64,000 bases of DNA from Branchiostoma floridae (lineage: Eukaryota; Chordata; Leptocardii; Amphioxiformes; Branchiostomatidae). The notes under the pieces were generated by a model that saw only the letters and a list, made by a program, of their open reading frames with translations, ran no database searches and was not told the DNA's origin. The stretch is from NCBI RefSeq assembly GCF_000003815.2, contig NC_049992.1:18447745-18511744 (forward strand), given 5' to 3'. Positions 11,701 to 24,400 of the stretch are shown in pieces; positions within the stretch are counted from its first letter, which is position 1, and the number at the start of each line of letters is the position of its first letter. Made by a program: the position numbers and the translations under genes.

Positions 11701-12167
11701 TAACCTCCTTCGCAGACTTTTGACATGGGATGGGCGCTAATTATACATAAAAAGAGAAAAAGATGAAATACACTCCGTCGAAGATTGTACTATCTGTTGA
11801 TGATAGAATTTCTTCTCTAGTTAGGCCATGTTGATTTACTTAATTATATGATGACATCCTCAGGGAACCCCAAAACTGATGCGAGTGTACGAGTGATGAA
11901 ATAAAGAAATTGGTAAGAAAAAGTTGCCAGACCAAGGAGCTTTTATCACTGATAAAAGCTCCTTGGCCAGACCAAGGACATTATATAAGATGTTATATAA
12001 CGTTTTGTTGTATTGAGGTCGCTTGAGTGGCGTCGAATGGCTTCATTATGGGATTAATCAATGAACCAATTAATGGTATAATTGAATTCAATTAATCCCA
12101 TTTCAAGAGCGCTGACAAAAATCGCCCGAAAACGTCCGGCACTCCTCAAAGTCTGCGAAAGAGGCTA
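11701..12167. mobile_element. Composite inverted-repeat element with internal hairpins
   Basis: Outer ends TTAACCTCCTTCGCAGACTT and the inverted AAGTCTGCGAAAGAGGCTAA bracket the region. Inside are a fragment of the GGCCA/TGACATCCTC family (about 11824-11930), a perfect palindrome at 11933-11967 (CCAAGGAGCTTTTATCA and its complement), and an ATGGGATTAAT inverted pair near 12048-12101. The nesting suggests sequential insertions. Confidence 0.55.
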
Positions 12168-12504
12168 AGACTTGTACTGGTTGAACGACTCTTAAACACA
12201 TAATTGTGGGAACCAAACTTACGTAAGAGAAGGGTCTGTAAGGAATACTTCAGAATACAGTGGCACAACAAGATAATTGAACAATTTAATTTTTCCAGCA
12301 AACAGCTCAAAACTTACATTATATAGTTTTTGGTGAAAAATCTTGTGAACCACAGGTCTTGATTCTTGTTTCTGTCACTGACGAACGGTAGTAGATGGTG
12401 TCTGAAACATCTGACTGTTTTGAAATCTATCAAAGCAATTGTCAAAATGATAAACGAGACACGGTTATATTGCATATCTATCTCTGTCGTATTATGTAGA
12501 AGTC

Positions 12505-12640
12505 GTAGCCTCCATAGCCGGGTCTCTAGGCCCTTTTTCGTCTTTTTTTGGGGGGGGGGGGGCTCAGAATACACTTCTGTTGGCCGTTTCTCAAGTTTTG
12601 TACCGGGTCGCTTGTACTGACAGCCCGTATGGGACATGCC
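12505..12640. mobile_element. Fragment of the Mutator-like family found at 35431
   Basis: TAGCCTCCATAGC, GGCCNTTTCT and GTACNGGGTCGCT match the terminal repeat of the element at 35431-36107. Only one end is seen here, and a G homopolymer interrupts it. Confidence 0.55.
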
Positions 12641-12661
12641 CAATGACCTTTTAACTAACAT

Positions 12662-13451
12662 GTTATGTAACGAGTGTGGGAAAATATCCAGCGGAGGTCA
12701 CTTTTATTAATTACAGATCGGTGCACACAAAGTTACTTTGTTTACACAATGACTTTATGTAATGTCATATGTACTACTTGTTAGACCATATGGGAGGCTT
12801 GCATAGATAAACTTATCAAGGCCTACGTCAGTAAATTCACTAGTAAAGTCACTATCTTATAATTTATTTGCAACATGTGTATATACTTACATGTACGTAA
12901 TACTTTACATTAATTTTCTATTTTTCGTTTCCACAAATGGTGGCCGGGCCCATTGGGAAATGTTAGCTTAAGTGAGCCCTAAATGGTGACCTTGTTGGTT
13001 GGAGTAATCATTGTTACACAGGACAAGGAGGTTATAGGAAGACAGGACTAGCATAGCATCTAGCAATGTGAGGGTCGACCTCAGCTCAAACACGTTGAAA
13101 AGCCTACGTCACAATTTGAACATATGCCAGCAAAACTTTTAGATCAGCTGGAGCTCGTCAAATTTCAAAAACATCTGAGTGTGGACAAATCTTTTGCTGA
13201 AAATCTTCCCCTAAGCGGTCCTTAGGGGAGCGACTAAAAGCACAAGACTGGACTCCAGGCTAATGTTTTGTTGTCTATCAAATCATACTTTGAAACGTTA
13301 ACCTTACATCATATTGCATTCATACATCCAACTTTGGTAGAGTCACTGTATGGTCAAGGTCTCTCAGCGATCACCGTTAAGAAGATAGGGTACCTAAATG
13401 GTGAATTCCATGGCTATATAGAAGATTCTTGGTCTCCAGAAATTTAAATAG
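12662..13451. other. Spacer downstream of SLC46 gene, no gene seen
   Basis: A/T-rich sequence with no supported exon. It may hold the 3' UTR end of the SLC46 gene on the minus strand, but no polyadenylation signal could be assigned with confidence. Confidence 0.35.
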
Positions 13452-13459
13452 CTCGAGAT

Positions 13460-13791
13460 CAGCGTTCTTGCCAGCCTGAAATTTTTTCCGTCCCCTGGTT
13501 TTTAAACAAAAATCCTGTTAAATGCCATGGGCTTCCATGAGACAGTCCTAGTGGGTCCGGAAAAACTTTGAAATCTGAAACACTATTTCTTGCATTTTGA
13601 GGGGCAAATGTTGCTAAGACTGGACTCAGCTCAGTTCAACGGCATCTGTGCTCAATTTCTGGAGATCTTTGTAAAATTTCTTTTCTTTAATATCATAACA
13701 AGCCAATTTTTGTCCATCACAGAGGACGGGATGGGCAAAATTTGTGTCTGTCCCCAGCTGCAAAATTCCGACAGGTGCTGGCTAGAACCTG
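13460..13791. mobile_element. hAT-type MITE with perfect 8-bp target-site duplication (copy 1)
   Basis: The element starts CAGCGTTCTTGCCAGC and ends GCTGGCTAGAACCTG. CTCGAGAT is duplicated exactly at 13452-13459 and 13792-13799. Eight-base duplications with CAG...CTG ends define hAT elements. It carries no transposase. Sister copies are at 16124-16452 and 39135-39868. Confidence 0.88.
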
Positions 13792-13834
13792 CTCGAGATT
13801 AATAACATATAATTGAAACTGGCATTATGGAAGA

Positions 13835-16800
13835 TCAGGTAATAAGGGCCGTCTTTTTGCTGTCAAAGATGTCATCATCATCAGGGTCCTGGAGAGAGGG
13901 TGAGACCCACTGGGGCTTTTCGTCCCATTCCTGCCACCTGTATGGAAAATAGAATAGAACAAAATTATGAATAACTGCTTGGTAGAAAATCACAACAAAA
14001 AGAGTCTGTGGTAATGGCTCTCATAAAACTCTTTCTAAATTCTACCTCACTGATATCCAAAATGAAGATGAAACCTCTGAGCATCTTATTACTGTATTAT
14101 AGTAGAAGCTGGGGAATTATTTGCAGATGAGTAATCCTTTTACAGGATAGTAAATTTATAACAGGACAAAATTTATTGTGGACAGCAGCCCATTTGCTAC
14201 ATATTTTTCTCCTTGACCTCCTTCTCTTTTAACTGAGCAATGGAACAATCTTATGAATCCTAGTCCTATGAGATTAAAGTGACCACATCCATTAAATATA
14301 AAATGTGTTGGTTTATTGGTAATCATGATATGAAAAAGACAAAAACCCTCTTAAAAAGTCGTGTGCAACAATGTGTACTGGGAAATAAACCCTTTTCTGG
14401 GAATGCCCATGGACATTACAGAAGTACACAATGAATTCCTAAAATCCTTGGGATTTTATATTAATACTATTAGGCTAGCCCCTGAGGTGTTGCCAAAAAT
14501 ACTTACACATTTATGACTATGATGAAGAAGCTCATGAGGACCATGAGAAGGAAGCATGCTCCGTGGAAGTACCGGATTGTCGCGGCGTACATGGAGTTGA
14601 AGATGAGGCTGGAGAAGAGAGCAGAACCGCACTCCAGCACACCCATCAGTGAGAATGTCGCACCTACACGGACAGGAAAGCAAGTAAATTCAAAACAGGT
14701 TGACCTGGAAGCATAATGCTTAGAGGCTTATAAGAATAATGTCTTTCAATAGCTAGTGGTGCAATAAATAGGCTTTTAGCCAGACATGCGCATCTGGACG
14801 CACATCATGGCATCATCTGGACAGCTTTTCTTGAAATAACAAGAAATTGGATGCACTAGAAGCCTTTTCACTGGGGAAAAATCCTCTGACAAGCATGAAA
14901 TGACACTACTAGTACATCATTTGTGGTCAGAGTCTTCTACGCTGACCTCTCTAACTATAATATAATTTTGCCACTCAGGATACCTTAGAATGCACCATTT
15001 TAACTTTTAACTAATCTTTGCGCAATTTTCAGGGAGCAGTCAGCCTCCAATATAACAGTGGATTTTGAGGCAATAAATAGCGGCATTAATGCTTGATTTT
15101 CTAGCTGTCTTGAAACTTAGTGACCCTCTAGCAAATTTGCCAAAGATCATGAAAGTGTGGCATTGACTTGAAATGAATGTGATATATATACATTTTGTAC
15201 AATCATGTCATGATTTCAGATACAGTTGGGTGTTAACGAAGCGAAAGTTTTACCTTGTTCACTGCTATCAACCTGCTTGGAGATCATCCCATGGAGTGCA
15301 CCCAAGGCTAGATACTGAAACGCACCCGCCGCAGCCGCTGGAACAACAAAAGAGGACTTAGCAATATGCAAATGCAGTGCCTGGGAAACCCAGACTGATC
15401 AAGCCAGTGCAGGAAGGGTTTGCTACCGATCCAGAGCCATATGCGCCCAGCAATTTTCATCTGTAAATGACATAAAGCTTTTCCGACCACACAATTAATA
15501 GTTTAAACTCAATCATGGTGAATGAATGGAATTATGGGGCCTCTCATTGCCACATTATTGTAGCCTGAGTACCATCCTATGTAGTGACCACTGGCTCAAT
15601 ACTTTGTTGGAAGACTAAGTTATAATTGTGAAGTAGCATAATTATATTAGGATGTGTGGTACCAAAAGTGGACATGAAAAGTGACTGGGCTGGGCTGGTA
15701 CTAGTTGATATATCTCTAACTTCTAAGCCATGGCAAAAATAGCGCAAAAAGTTACTGAAAAATTAGCAGATATGATTCCCTTGGTTTTGTATAAAGGAAG
15801 CCACGATATACAGTAGAATAATAGTACAAGCCTCACCACAGAACATGAGCCATGTGGTGCTGGAAAACGCCATGATTTCGAACTTGGCCGCGTACGAGAC
15901 GCCCCCGATGATGACAAGGGCGGTGTCCGGGAGACGCTTGGCCAGGAACGGCATGACGACCAGCAGGGTGACGGACGGAATGACGTTCTGCGCCGCCTGC
16001 CAGTAACCGTACAGACTCTCCGACCACTTTAACGGCTCCGCTTTCACGAAGAGTAGACCCACTTCTGCAACACCTTATACAAAACGATTGTAACAACACA
16101 AAAAACATTATAAAACATTCTTTCAGCGTTCTATCAAGCCTGAATTTTTTTACATCCCCTGGATTTAGAATGGAAATCCAGAATATCAAAGGCAGGGGGG
16201 TCAGGGGTATGCTGTCTGGGAAAATTTGGTTTACTAAAACAAGACCCTCTGAAATGCTATTTCCTTCATTTTGAGGGGCAAATTTTGCTGGTAGACTCAA
16301 ATTGTAATTGGATCAATTAGAATCTTTAATTACATGTCAATTTTTGTTCATCACAGGGTATGGAATGGATTGAACAAAATTTTTGTTCTTCCCCAGCAGT
16401 AAAACTCTGTCAAACTCAAAGGACAGAAGGACGGACGCTGGCTAGGACCCTGCATTCTTTTATTGAGAATATTCATCTAAAAATGATGGTTTACAATTAA
16501 GAAATGCATATAAATCATGATGCAATAGAACAGAAATGAACAAAAACAACAAGAAAGGAAACTTTGATTTTGAGCACTGCCTAATCCTCTTGCCAAAACT
16601 ATTTTCTTACCTGCTTGGATGAGTGCAGAGAGGAAAAGACACAGGTAGGTCAGGTTCACATGCACCCTTCGGTTATTTGGTCTCTTCTTCGTGCATATTT
16701 GAGCCACCTTCTTGATATTTTTAAGACTAAAAAATTGCAGACAAGCGCCCCTTTCTTCCGAAGGGTCCACGTTCAATAGAGAAGTCCCTCTCGGCCTAAC

Positions 16801-17460
16801 AGGGTCAGGGTTCTTCAACCAGAAGATGACGTAGAGTATCGCTAGAAACTGTAGAGCCGCACAAGTGACAAAGACCGGGACGTAACCGACGTTGTCCGCC
16901 ATGACACCGCTTATCAGCAAGCCGACGGTGCACCCTAACGTGTTCGTAGCGTCTACGATCCCCATTCTTTTCGTACGCTCCTCTTTGGTCGTGACGTCGG
17001 CGAGATAGCTGAACACGGACAGCAAGACCGTTGCGAAGCCGCCGCAGAATCCGCTTATGAACGGTCCAATCAGCAACAAGTACCACGGTAGGTCAATCCA
17101 CCACGACTGGAACACGATGTTGACGCTCATGAGGCAGCCTCCGAGCGCGGGAAGGATCATGGCGACCTTCCGTCCGACGCGGTCGCTCCACGGGCCGACG
17201 AAAACGGTGACGATGATGGATGGTATGGTGAGCGCGATCACGTTCGCGAGAATCCAGATGGAAGCCTGGCTCTGGACGGCGTCTTGCAGCTCGACGTTAT
17301 CGCTTTTCTCGAGACCGTCGCAGAACGTCTGGTTGAACATGCTGAGACAGGACTTGACCCAGACGACCTGCTGCAGTACCGGGGTCTGCAGGTTGAGGGC
17401 CATCATGTACAGGGCGATGACGGGCTCCACCGTGATGATGTCACGCAACGACCGCTCCAT
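13835..17460 (-). CDS. SLC46A: SLC46 / proton-coupled folate transporter family MFS permease
   Basis: Exons on the minus strand: 16614-17460, 15837-16064, 15254-15337, 14507-14663 and 13835-13937. All introns are GT-AG and phases run 1,1,1,2. The sum is 1419 bp, 472 aa, close to human SLC46 proteins (about 460). The product is a plasma or lysosomal membrane solute importer; SLC46A1 carries folate with protons and SLC46A3 acts in lysosomes, and the sequence alone does not choose between them. The MFS loop signature GPWSDRVGRK lies at residues 89-98. A second conserved segment, ADVTTKEERTKRMG, is at about 154-167, and a potential N-glycosylation site NQT at 43-45 precedes it. About 12 hydrophobic segments are seen. 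The C-terminal tail has a DPDDDD acidic run and ends KKTALIT. The start is the first Met of a long uninterrupted exon; an upstream non-coding exon is possible. Confidence 0.9.
14790..14985. repeat. Dispersed repeat sharing GGCTTTTAGCCAG family
   Basis: GGCTTTTAGCCAGACATG, TTGGATGCACTAGA and ATCCTCTGACAAGCATGAAA match the element at 21637-21979 and, in part, 11300-11360. This is a truncated copy in an intron of the SLC46 gene. Confidence 0.6.
16124..16452. mobile_element. hAT-type MITE with perfect 8-bp target-site duplication (copy 2)
   Basis: Ends CAGCGTTCTATCAAGC and GCTGGCTAGGACCCTG. CATTCTTT is duplicated exactly at 16116-16123 and 16453-16460. It is 329 bp, the same family as 13460-13791, and lies in intron 1 of the SLC46 gene. 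Confidence 0.88.
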
Positions 17461-18412
17461 AACGACCCTGATATTTAGATACTAGCCGTAATATTGGAGA
17501 TGGCTGGTAACACTAATGTCTGTAACGTTAGGACAAAATAATACATAATGTAAAAATTTAACTATTGCAAATAAATTGTTGTCTTAAGGCTAAATGAATA
17601 CCTAACATCGGTTATCTATTTCGCAATCAGATATTCATAAGCGATGTGTTCATATTAATTTCAAAGGAAAAGGCAGCTTGAATGAACATTATTACAAATG
17701 TTTAAAGTACATTCAACAGCTCCTACTCGAGATTACAATGACCAGATCACCGCAAAGCAAATTTGTCATCTAGCTGCCGACAGAAGGTCTTGGAAGAGAC
17801 TTACAGTCGCCTGCGCCACAGCCGACCGATGATTCTAAGCTGACATACCTGTGATTTGACCCTTTGCTTCCGTCTACTATTGGGATGTCACCATAGCCAA
17901 CTGGGCCTCCTTGAGTATGGGATACTGTGAAGATCCCTCTACAGCTTTTTGAGTTTAACACGTTAGTGTACGTAAAAATTGCAGTGCTGGGTAGATGTTC
18001 GTCATGACGTCCCGAACTAAGGTTTTACGTGCTGTGAAAGACTTTCGTAAGGGGTCGTGGACTTTATACACCACATTCTATTCATGGCATATTTATAGCA
18101 CTAAAAATTAGTAAGGCAGGCAGGCTATCATGATCACCCCACCTCAAGCTTGGACTTTAGACCTCCACTGCTGGTGATCATGTGATATACATGGGGGTCA
18201 ACCAGGGATGGTATCTAGGGATGGAAATTAAAAAATAACACTCCAAAAATGTGATTTTTTGTTAAAATACGTATGTTTATGGTATGTAAATGTTAGCTAG
18301 GTAATTTGCAGGAATTAAATGTCACCAAAAACATCCAAACACATCGCTTACCCCACACCTCCCCTCGGTACTGGACTGTCCCTGACTTTTGAACTTTCAC
18401 CTCTGCCCCAGC
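17461..18412. promoter_or_regulatory. Divergent intergenic region between SLC46 and GTF3C3
   Basis: The SLC46 start (minus) and GTF3C3 start (plus) are about 950 bp apart head to head, so this interval probably holds both promoters. No TATA box in proper position is obvious for either. The bases just before the GTF3C3 ATG (CTTTCACCTCTGCCCCAGC) also fit a splice acceptor, so a 5' non-coding exon is possible. Confidence 0.5.
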
Positions 18413-21400
18413 ATGGCGGACTCAGGCATGTCGTCGGCGGAAGAAGTTGAGCGAAGAGTTGCCCAATATCTCCGCGGAGAGGTGTCCTTCCAGGAGTTCG
18501 ATGCCTTCAGACAGGAGAGGGGGATCCAATCGTTCGTACAAATGGCTCCACAGCCGGGTACGAGTACAGGGGGGCCGACAGCAAGTGGGCAAACTGGTCG
18601 GTTGGTACCGCCGACGGGGGAGGGGGGCGGTGCCTCCGAAAACGACGACTCGGACGATTACTTCGATGACGACAACTTTGACACCGTAAAAACACGAGAC
18701 GACAGTGACGAAGACGAAGAAGAAATGGAAGGCGTGGAAGAAGAAGGGGACGATTCCAACACGTCTCCGGCGGACACTTCCCTTACGGCAAAGTACCTCG
18801 AAGGAAAACTTTCTTTCTCCGAGTTTGCTGAACTCATGGAACAAGAGGAAGACGATGGCAAGGAGACGGTGAAGACAGCTGTAGAGCCGAGTAAGAAAGG
18901 CGTGGACATTTCTGAAGCCTTCAGTGTGGAGCTTGCTCTGGAGCAGGAGGAGAGAAAGGGGAGGAAACGACCCAAGAGAAGGAGAGTCAACGAGGTTTGC
19001 AAAGACGGTTTTGTTGGGACTAGAATTTATAGTAGAAAATATTTTGGCAAGCTGGTATTGTGGTTAGGGTTGGTGGCTTAGAATGTAAAGGTTATGGGTT
19101 CGAATCCGTACTAGTAGTAGACGGAAAAGGCTTGGGAAAGGCACTTTTACATATTCCCTCAATCTACTTTGGTGAAAATGAGTACCTACATGTACTTCTG
19201 GCTAGGGATGTCGTCTTGGATGGGATGCCTGAAAGCCAATTTGTTTGAGGACAGCCATTCCTTCATGATCAGCACATTAAGGGACCTACTTTATATAAGC
19301 CTTCTCACATTAGTTAGGACGCATGTGCGGCGACAGGAATTCTACGAAATATGTCAAAGGGTAAGGCACACAAAAAGTAAACAGTCCTTGTCTTGACCAT
19401 TGTTTCGATTTGCATAACAATATCCAGACGAGTTTATTTACTTTTTGTGTGCCTTACCTTTGACATATTACATGTACCTAGAATTCTTGTCGCCGCACAT
19501 GCGTCCTAACTAATGTGAGAAGGCTTATAAGTTGCAAAAGAGTAGGGGTCCTTCCTGGAGTGAGTGAATCAAGTAACTCTGTCAGGAGCTGCCTGTCAGA
19601 TTGAGCAGCTTGCGCTGTTCATTACAAACCTGATGTGTTGCACCATATGCATGCTTGCCAGGCATTCAATACAAATAACTTTTTGTCTGTTTCAGGTCCC
19701 CAAGCCTCTGCGAGGGTTGATGGGAGAGGCCAACCTGAGGTTTGCCCGGGGGAAGTACGATGATGCCATCAAGATGTGTATGGAGGTCATCAGGCAGGTC
19801 AGTAGGTCAAGCTTTTGTACTCTTCCAAGACTATAGGTCAACTTAATCTCAACCTTAAGAGATTGAGAGTAGCATTTGATACTTAAAAGGAAGACCAAAC
19901 TCTGAGTCTCCCCAACACTTCAAATAAACTGACAGTTGAACCTTGTGGTGAATCAAAGAAGGAGAAGAAGATAGACATGCCTTTGCCAGTGACAAAGGCA
20001 CTGCAGTGCAAAGACACATCTTTTTGACTACTGTTCTAAATATAAGGAAGTCATTGAATAAGGTGACTCTTTTTTACACAACCATATTTACATTGCTTTC
20101 TTCTCACCAATGTTTTGGTGACTGTCTGTCACCTTTTTCAAGGCAATTCTGACTGGTTCACAATGTACTGCAGGACAGGTGTCGCTGCTCACATTACAGA
20201 TGCAGCCACAAAACGTGAAGAATTTACATATGTACGGACGGCTTTATGCAAAATATTTACAATGCGGTCCCAAATGAAAAGGAGTGTAAAACATCCGTAA
20301 CAGTTTTTAACGGTGAAAATGATGTGCAGTAACAGTTTCATCTACTACAGTTGTACTTACCAACCTGATGACTATTCTCGGATGAGGAAGTCATCACAAA
20401 AGTGATGTTTACGTGTCTTCCAGGTTCCCCACTGCTATGAGCCGTTCCAGACTGCAGCCATGGTGTATGAGGAGAAGGGGGATATGGAGCGCTCCCTGCA
20501 GTTTGCTCTGATAGCTGCACACCTTAACCCTCAGGATCCCGAAGAGTGGGTCAAGTTAGCAGAGGTGTCACTAGAACAGAACAACATCAGCCAGGCCATC
20601 ACCTGTTACAAGAAAGGTGCTTGTAGTTACATGCTAGGGGTGGGTACGTACTGGTACAAAACCTTAACCCTTAGGAACCCGAGGAGTGGGTCAAGTTAGC
20701 AGAGGTGTCACTAGAACAGAACAACATCAGCCAGGCCATCATATGTTACAAGAAAGGTGCTTGTAGTTACATGCTAGGGTTGGGTACGTACGGGTACAAA
20801 ACCTTAACCCTTAGGAACCCGAGGAGTGGGTCAAGTTAGCAGAGGTGTCACTGGAACAGAACAACATCAGCCAGGCCATCATCTGTTACAAGAAAGGTGC
20901 TTGTAGTTATAATATACATGCTTGGGGTAGGTACGTACTGGTACAAAACCTTAACCCTCAGGAACCCGAGGAGTGGGTCAAGTTAGCAGAGGTGTCACTG
21001 GAACAGAACAACATCAGCCAGGCCATCACATGTTACAAGAAAGGTGCTTGTAGTTATAATATACATGCTTGGGGTAGGTACGTACTGGTACAAAACCTTA
21101 ACCCTCTTAACCCGAGGAGTGGGTCAAGTTAGCAGAGGTGTCACTGGAACAGAACAACATCAGCCAGGCCATCACATGTTACAAGAAAGGTGCTTGTAGT
21201 TACATGTTAATTAGGGGTAGGTACGTACTGGTACAAAAACTTAACCCTCAGGAACCCAAGGAGTGGGTCAAGTTAGCAGAGGTGTCACTAGAACAGAACA
21301 ACATCAGCCAGGCCATCATCTGTTACAAGAAAGGTGCTTGTAGTTACATGCTAGGGTTGGGTACGTACTGGTACAAAACCTTAACCCTGGGGAACCCGAG

Positions 21401-24400
21401 GAGTGGGTGAAGTTAGCGGAGGTGTCACTAGAACAGAACAACATCAGTCAGGCCATCACATGTTACAAGAAAGATGCTTATGGTTACATGCTAGGTTCTG
21501 GTACAAAACCTGAACCCTCAGGAACCCGAGGAGTGGGTCAAGCTAGCAGAGGTGTCACTAGAACAGAACAACATCAGCCAGACCATCATCTGTTACAAGA
21601 AAGGTGCTTTTAGTTGCATGTATACATGCACCATCTCAGGCTTTTAGCCAGGCATGTGTCATTTGAACACACTTTTCTTAAAATAACAAAACTTGGATGC
21701 ACTGGACGCCCTTACACTTGGGAGCAGATCCTCTGACAGGCATAAAATCCTGATTGACCAGGGATGCCACTAGGTCGTATGAGGTCACATTGACTCCTAT
21801 TGTGACCTCTCTGACAGTAATTTGCCCTTTTTAACTTAAAATTCTCTTAAACTCTGCACCATAGAAAGGTGGATACCCCCGGGACCCACTTACAATATTC
21901 GTGCCTACAGTGTAAATGACTTAGCGTGACTTACCAAGAAATTTGGACCTCATATAATAAAATCCTAGCTAAAAGCCTGAGTCAGACTTATAAAAGAGTG
22001 AATCTTTTATCAAATTGGTTGGCCCTGTATTATAAGACGTAGCTGCTCTTTAGACTCAAGTTAGACATCAAGACATATGACAGGAGACCAAAAACAAGCT
22101 CAGATGTGCAAGTAGTGTACATTTTAACGAAGGTTCTATTAAAGTTCTAGATTGACAGTCCAATTTTCCCCTCCATAGCCCTGAGATATGACCCCAACAA
22201 CATCGGCATCCTCTGGGAACAGGCTAACCTACTGGAACAGACACAGGAGCCCAGGAAGGCTCTGGAGGGGTATCAGCAGATACTAAAGGTAACTTATATT
22301 CTCAGAAAGGCTCTGGAGGGGTATCAGCAGATACTAAAGGTATCTTTGATTCACAGCAAGGCTCTGGAGGGATATCAGCAGATACTAAAGGTATCTTTGA
22401 TTCATAGCAAGGCTCTGGAGGGGCATCAGTAGATATTAAAGGTATCTTTGATTCATAGCAAGGCTCTGGAGGGGTATCAGTAGACTAAAAGTAACTTTGG
22501 TTCACAGAAAGGCTCTGGAGGGGTATCAGCAGATATTCATGATAATTTGTATATTCACTGAAAGGCTGTAGATCTGGAGGGTATTGTTTATGCTAACATG
22601 AAATGGATGGCAAAGGCATATGACTACATTTTTGTCTTTTTGCACTAAAATATGTGAAATAAAATTCCTTGATCAAGAAGCAAATCTGGTATTGTTAGGT
22701 GAAGAAGATTTCATTTTTTATGTGTTTATGTGCTTTACATGTTTATTGATACTTAAAATGATAAATACTCTCCTGGACCGAAACCAGAACAATTAATTGA
22801 ACACAAAATACTAAGTTAAACATAGATTATTAAGACTATGCCACTTGTACAATAATAAGTAGTGATTCACACTAATAAGTAGTGATTCACACTAAATAAT
22901 CTAATTTTCACCATCCCCAGCTTCTCCCAGAGAAGGAAGGAAACAAGTACATGGATCTCATGAGGGACATGTCCAAAACCTACCATGCCACGGGGGAGAC
23001 AGAGGCGGCCATAGAAACCATACAGGCAGCTTTTACCAAGCACCCCACCTTAGGTAAGTACTCTAATTTTGATGAATGAATGAATGAAGACCTTTATTGT
23101 ACAGTTTTGCCCAACCAAGCTAAGTACAGGTCACAAGTCAAAACATTATACATAATAAAAGTATCACAAATCCTGTCTTATACAGAAGTTTGGCTTCTTC
23201 TCACTTCTTGGTATTATGGTAAAAATGTAGGACTGTAGGCTAGGGTTTAGCTATGGTTGGTTTGTCAAAACGCATGAGGAATATAAACTTGTCAGTGCTA
23301 CTCATGATCATGTGTCTAAATTGAGGGAATCTACTTTCTATGTAATTGAATAGAATTATATTTCTATCATTGGCATACATATCACAATCAACAGTAAAGT
23401 GCACTTCATCATCTACCATGTTTGAGGTACAAAATTGGTAGACTCTTTCTTTGTTCTAGAGGAGTGCGGTTGTGCCTTTGTGATTCAATTCACAGTTGGT
23501 GGCAACTGATAAGGCCTAGTAGTGGGTACTGGTACAGGAAATTCAGGCCAGGTCAGTTCAGGTCCAGAGAAACAGGTCAAGGTCCGGACCTGAACCTGGA
23601 CCCGATTATCTGTGATAACTAATGTGAATGGGTGATACTCAAAACAATGGTCTAATTCCATTACAAATGATTCTGTTTGGTGGAGTATCCAACATCCTTT
23701 GGCATTTTAAAATCCTATCTTCATGGAAACAACACTAACTGCATAAGTTTAGACCAAGTTTGACTGTAAAACTTTGAAAAATGACCATGAACTCTTCTCT
23801 ACTTCCCTCTTGTCTTAATTTTCTTGGACCTCAATAAGCCCCAAAATACGTCAACACCTGCAAGTATAATCTGTTCATTTTCTAATCGGTCCAAAATCCG
23901 GGACACTAATTTTTTCAGGTCCCTTTCTTCGGGAATGGCCCAACAAGAAAAATGGTTACACTGTACTGTGTACACGATACAAATGATACACACCCCAAGT
24001 TGACATCTTTTAAAGTCCTACACACATTTTACACATTTTACAAAATGTGGCTTGTGATCAGGAATACAGGTGGTTGCTCTGCCAAGCTCGATGGTACGAG
24101 GGGCGGTCAATAGGTAATGCCCCTGACCCACTTCCAGTCGTCTGATCTAGATGAAATTTTGTATGTGTAATGATTCATATCTTTATAGGTTATGTTGCAA
24201 AAAACAGCTCTGAACTAATTGTGGTTTCTGATTTACTGGTGTTTGAACTGAGTCAGGTGCGAAATGGACCAGGTGTGAAATGGAACCAGTTGAGTGTCGC
24301 GCAGTGATCCGGTTTTTGTATTTGAAAGGACGCACACCAAAGAAGACTTTTGATGAAATGAAAGAAACTTATGGTGATGATGCCCCATCATATGACCTTG

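Noticed and set aside
15833-16300. 155-codon minus frame over SLC46 exon 2
   Set aside because: Out-of-frame shadow of exon 15837-16064 extended through the hAT MITE.
20845-21613. Short plus-strand frames reading SLEQNNISQAI repeatedly, as if a separate TPR gene
   Set aside because: They are the tandem copies of GTF3C3 exon 3 within its intron; unit lengths mostly break the frame.
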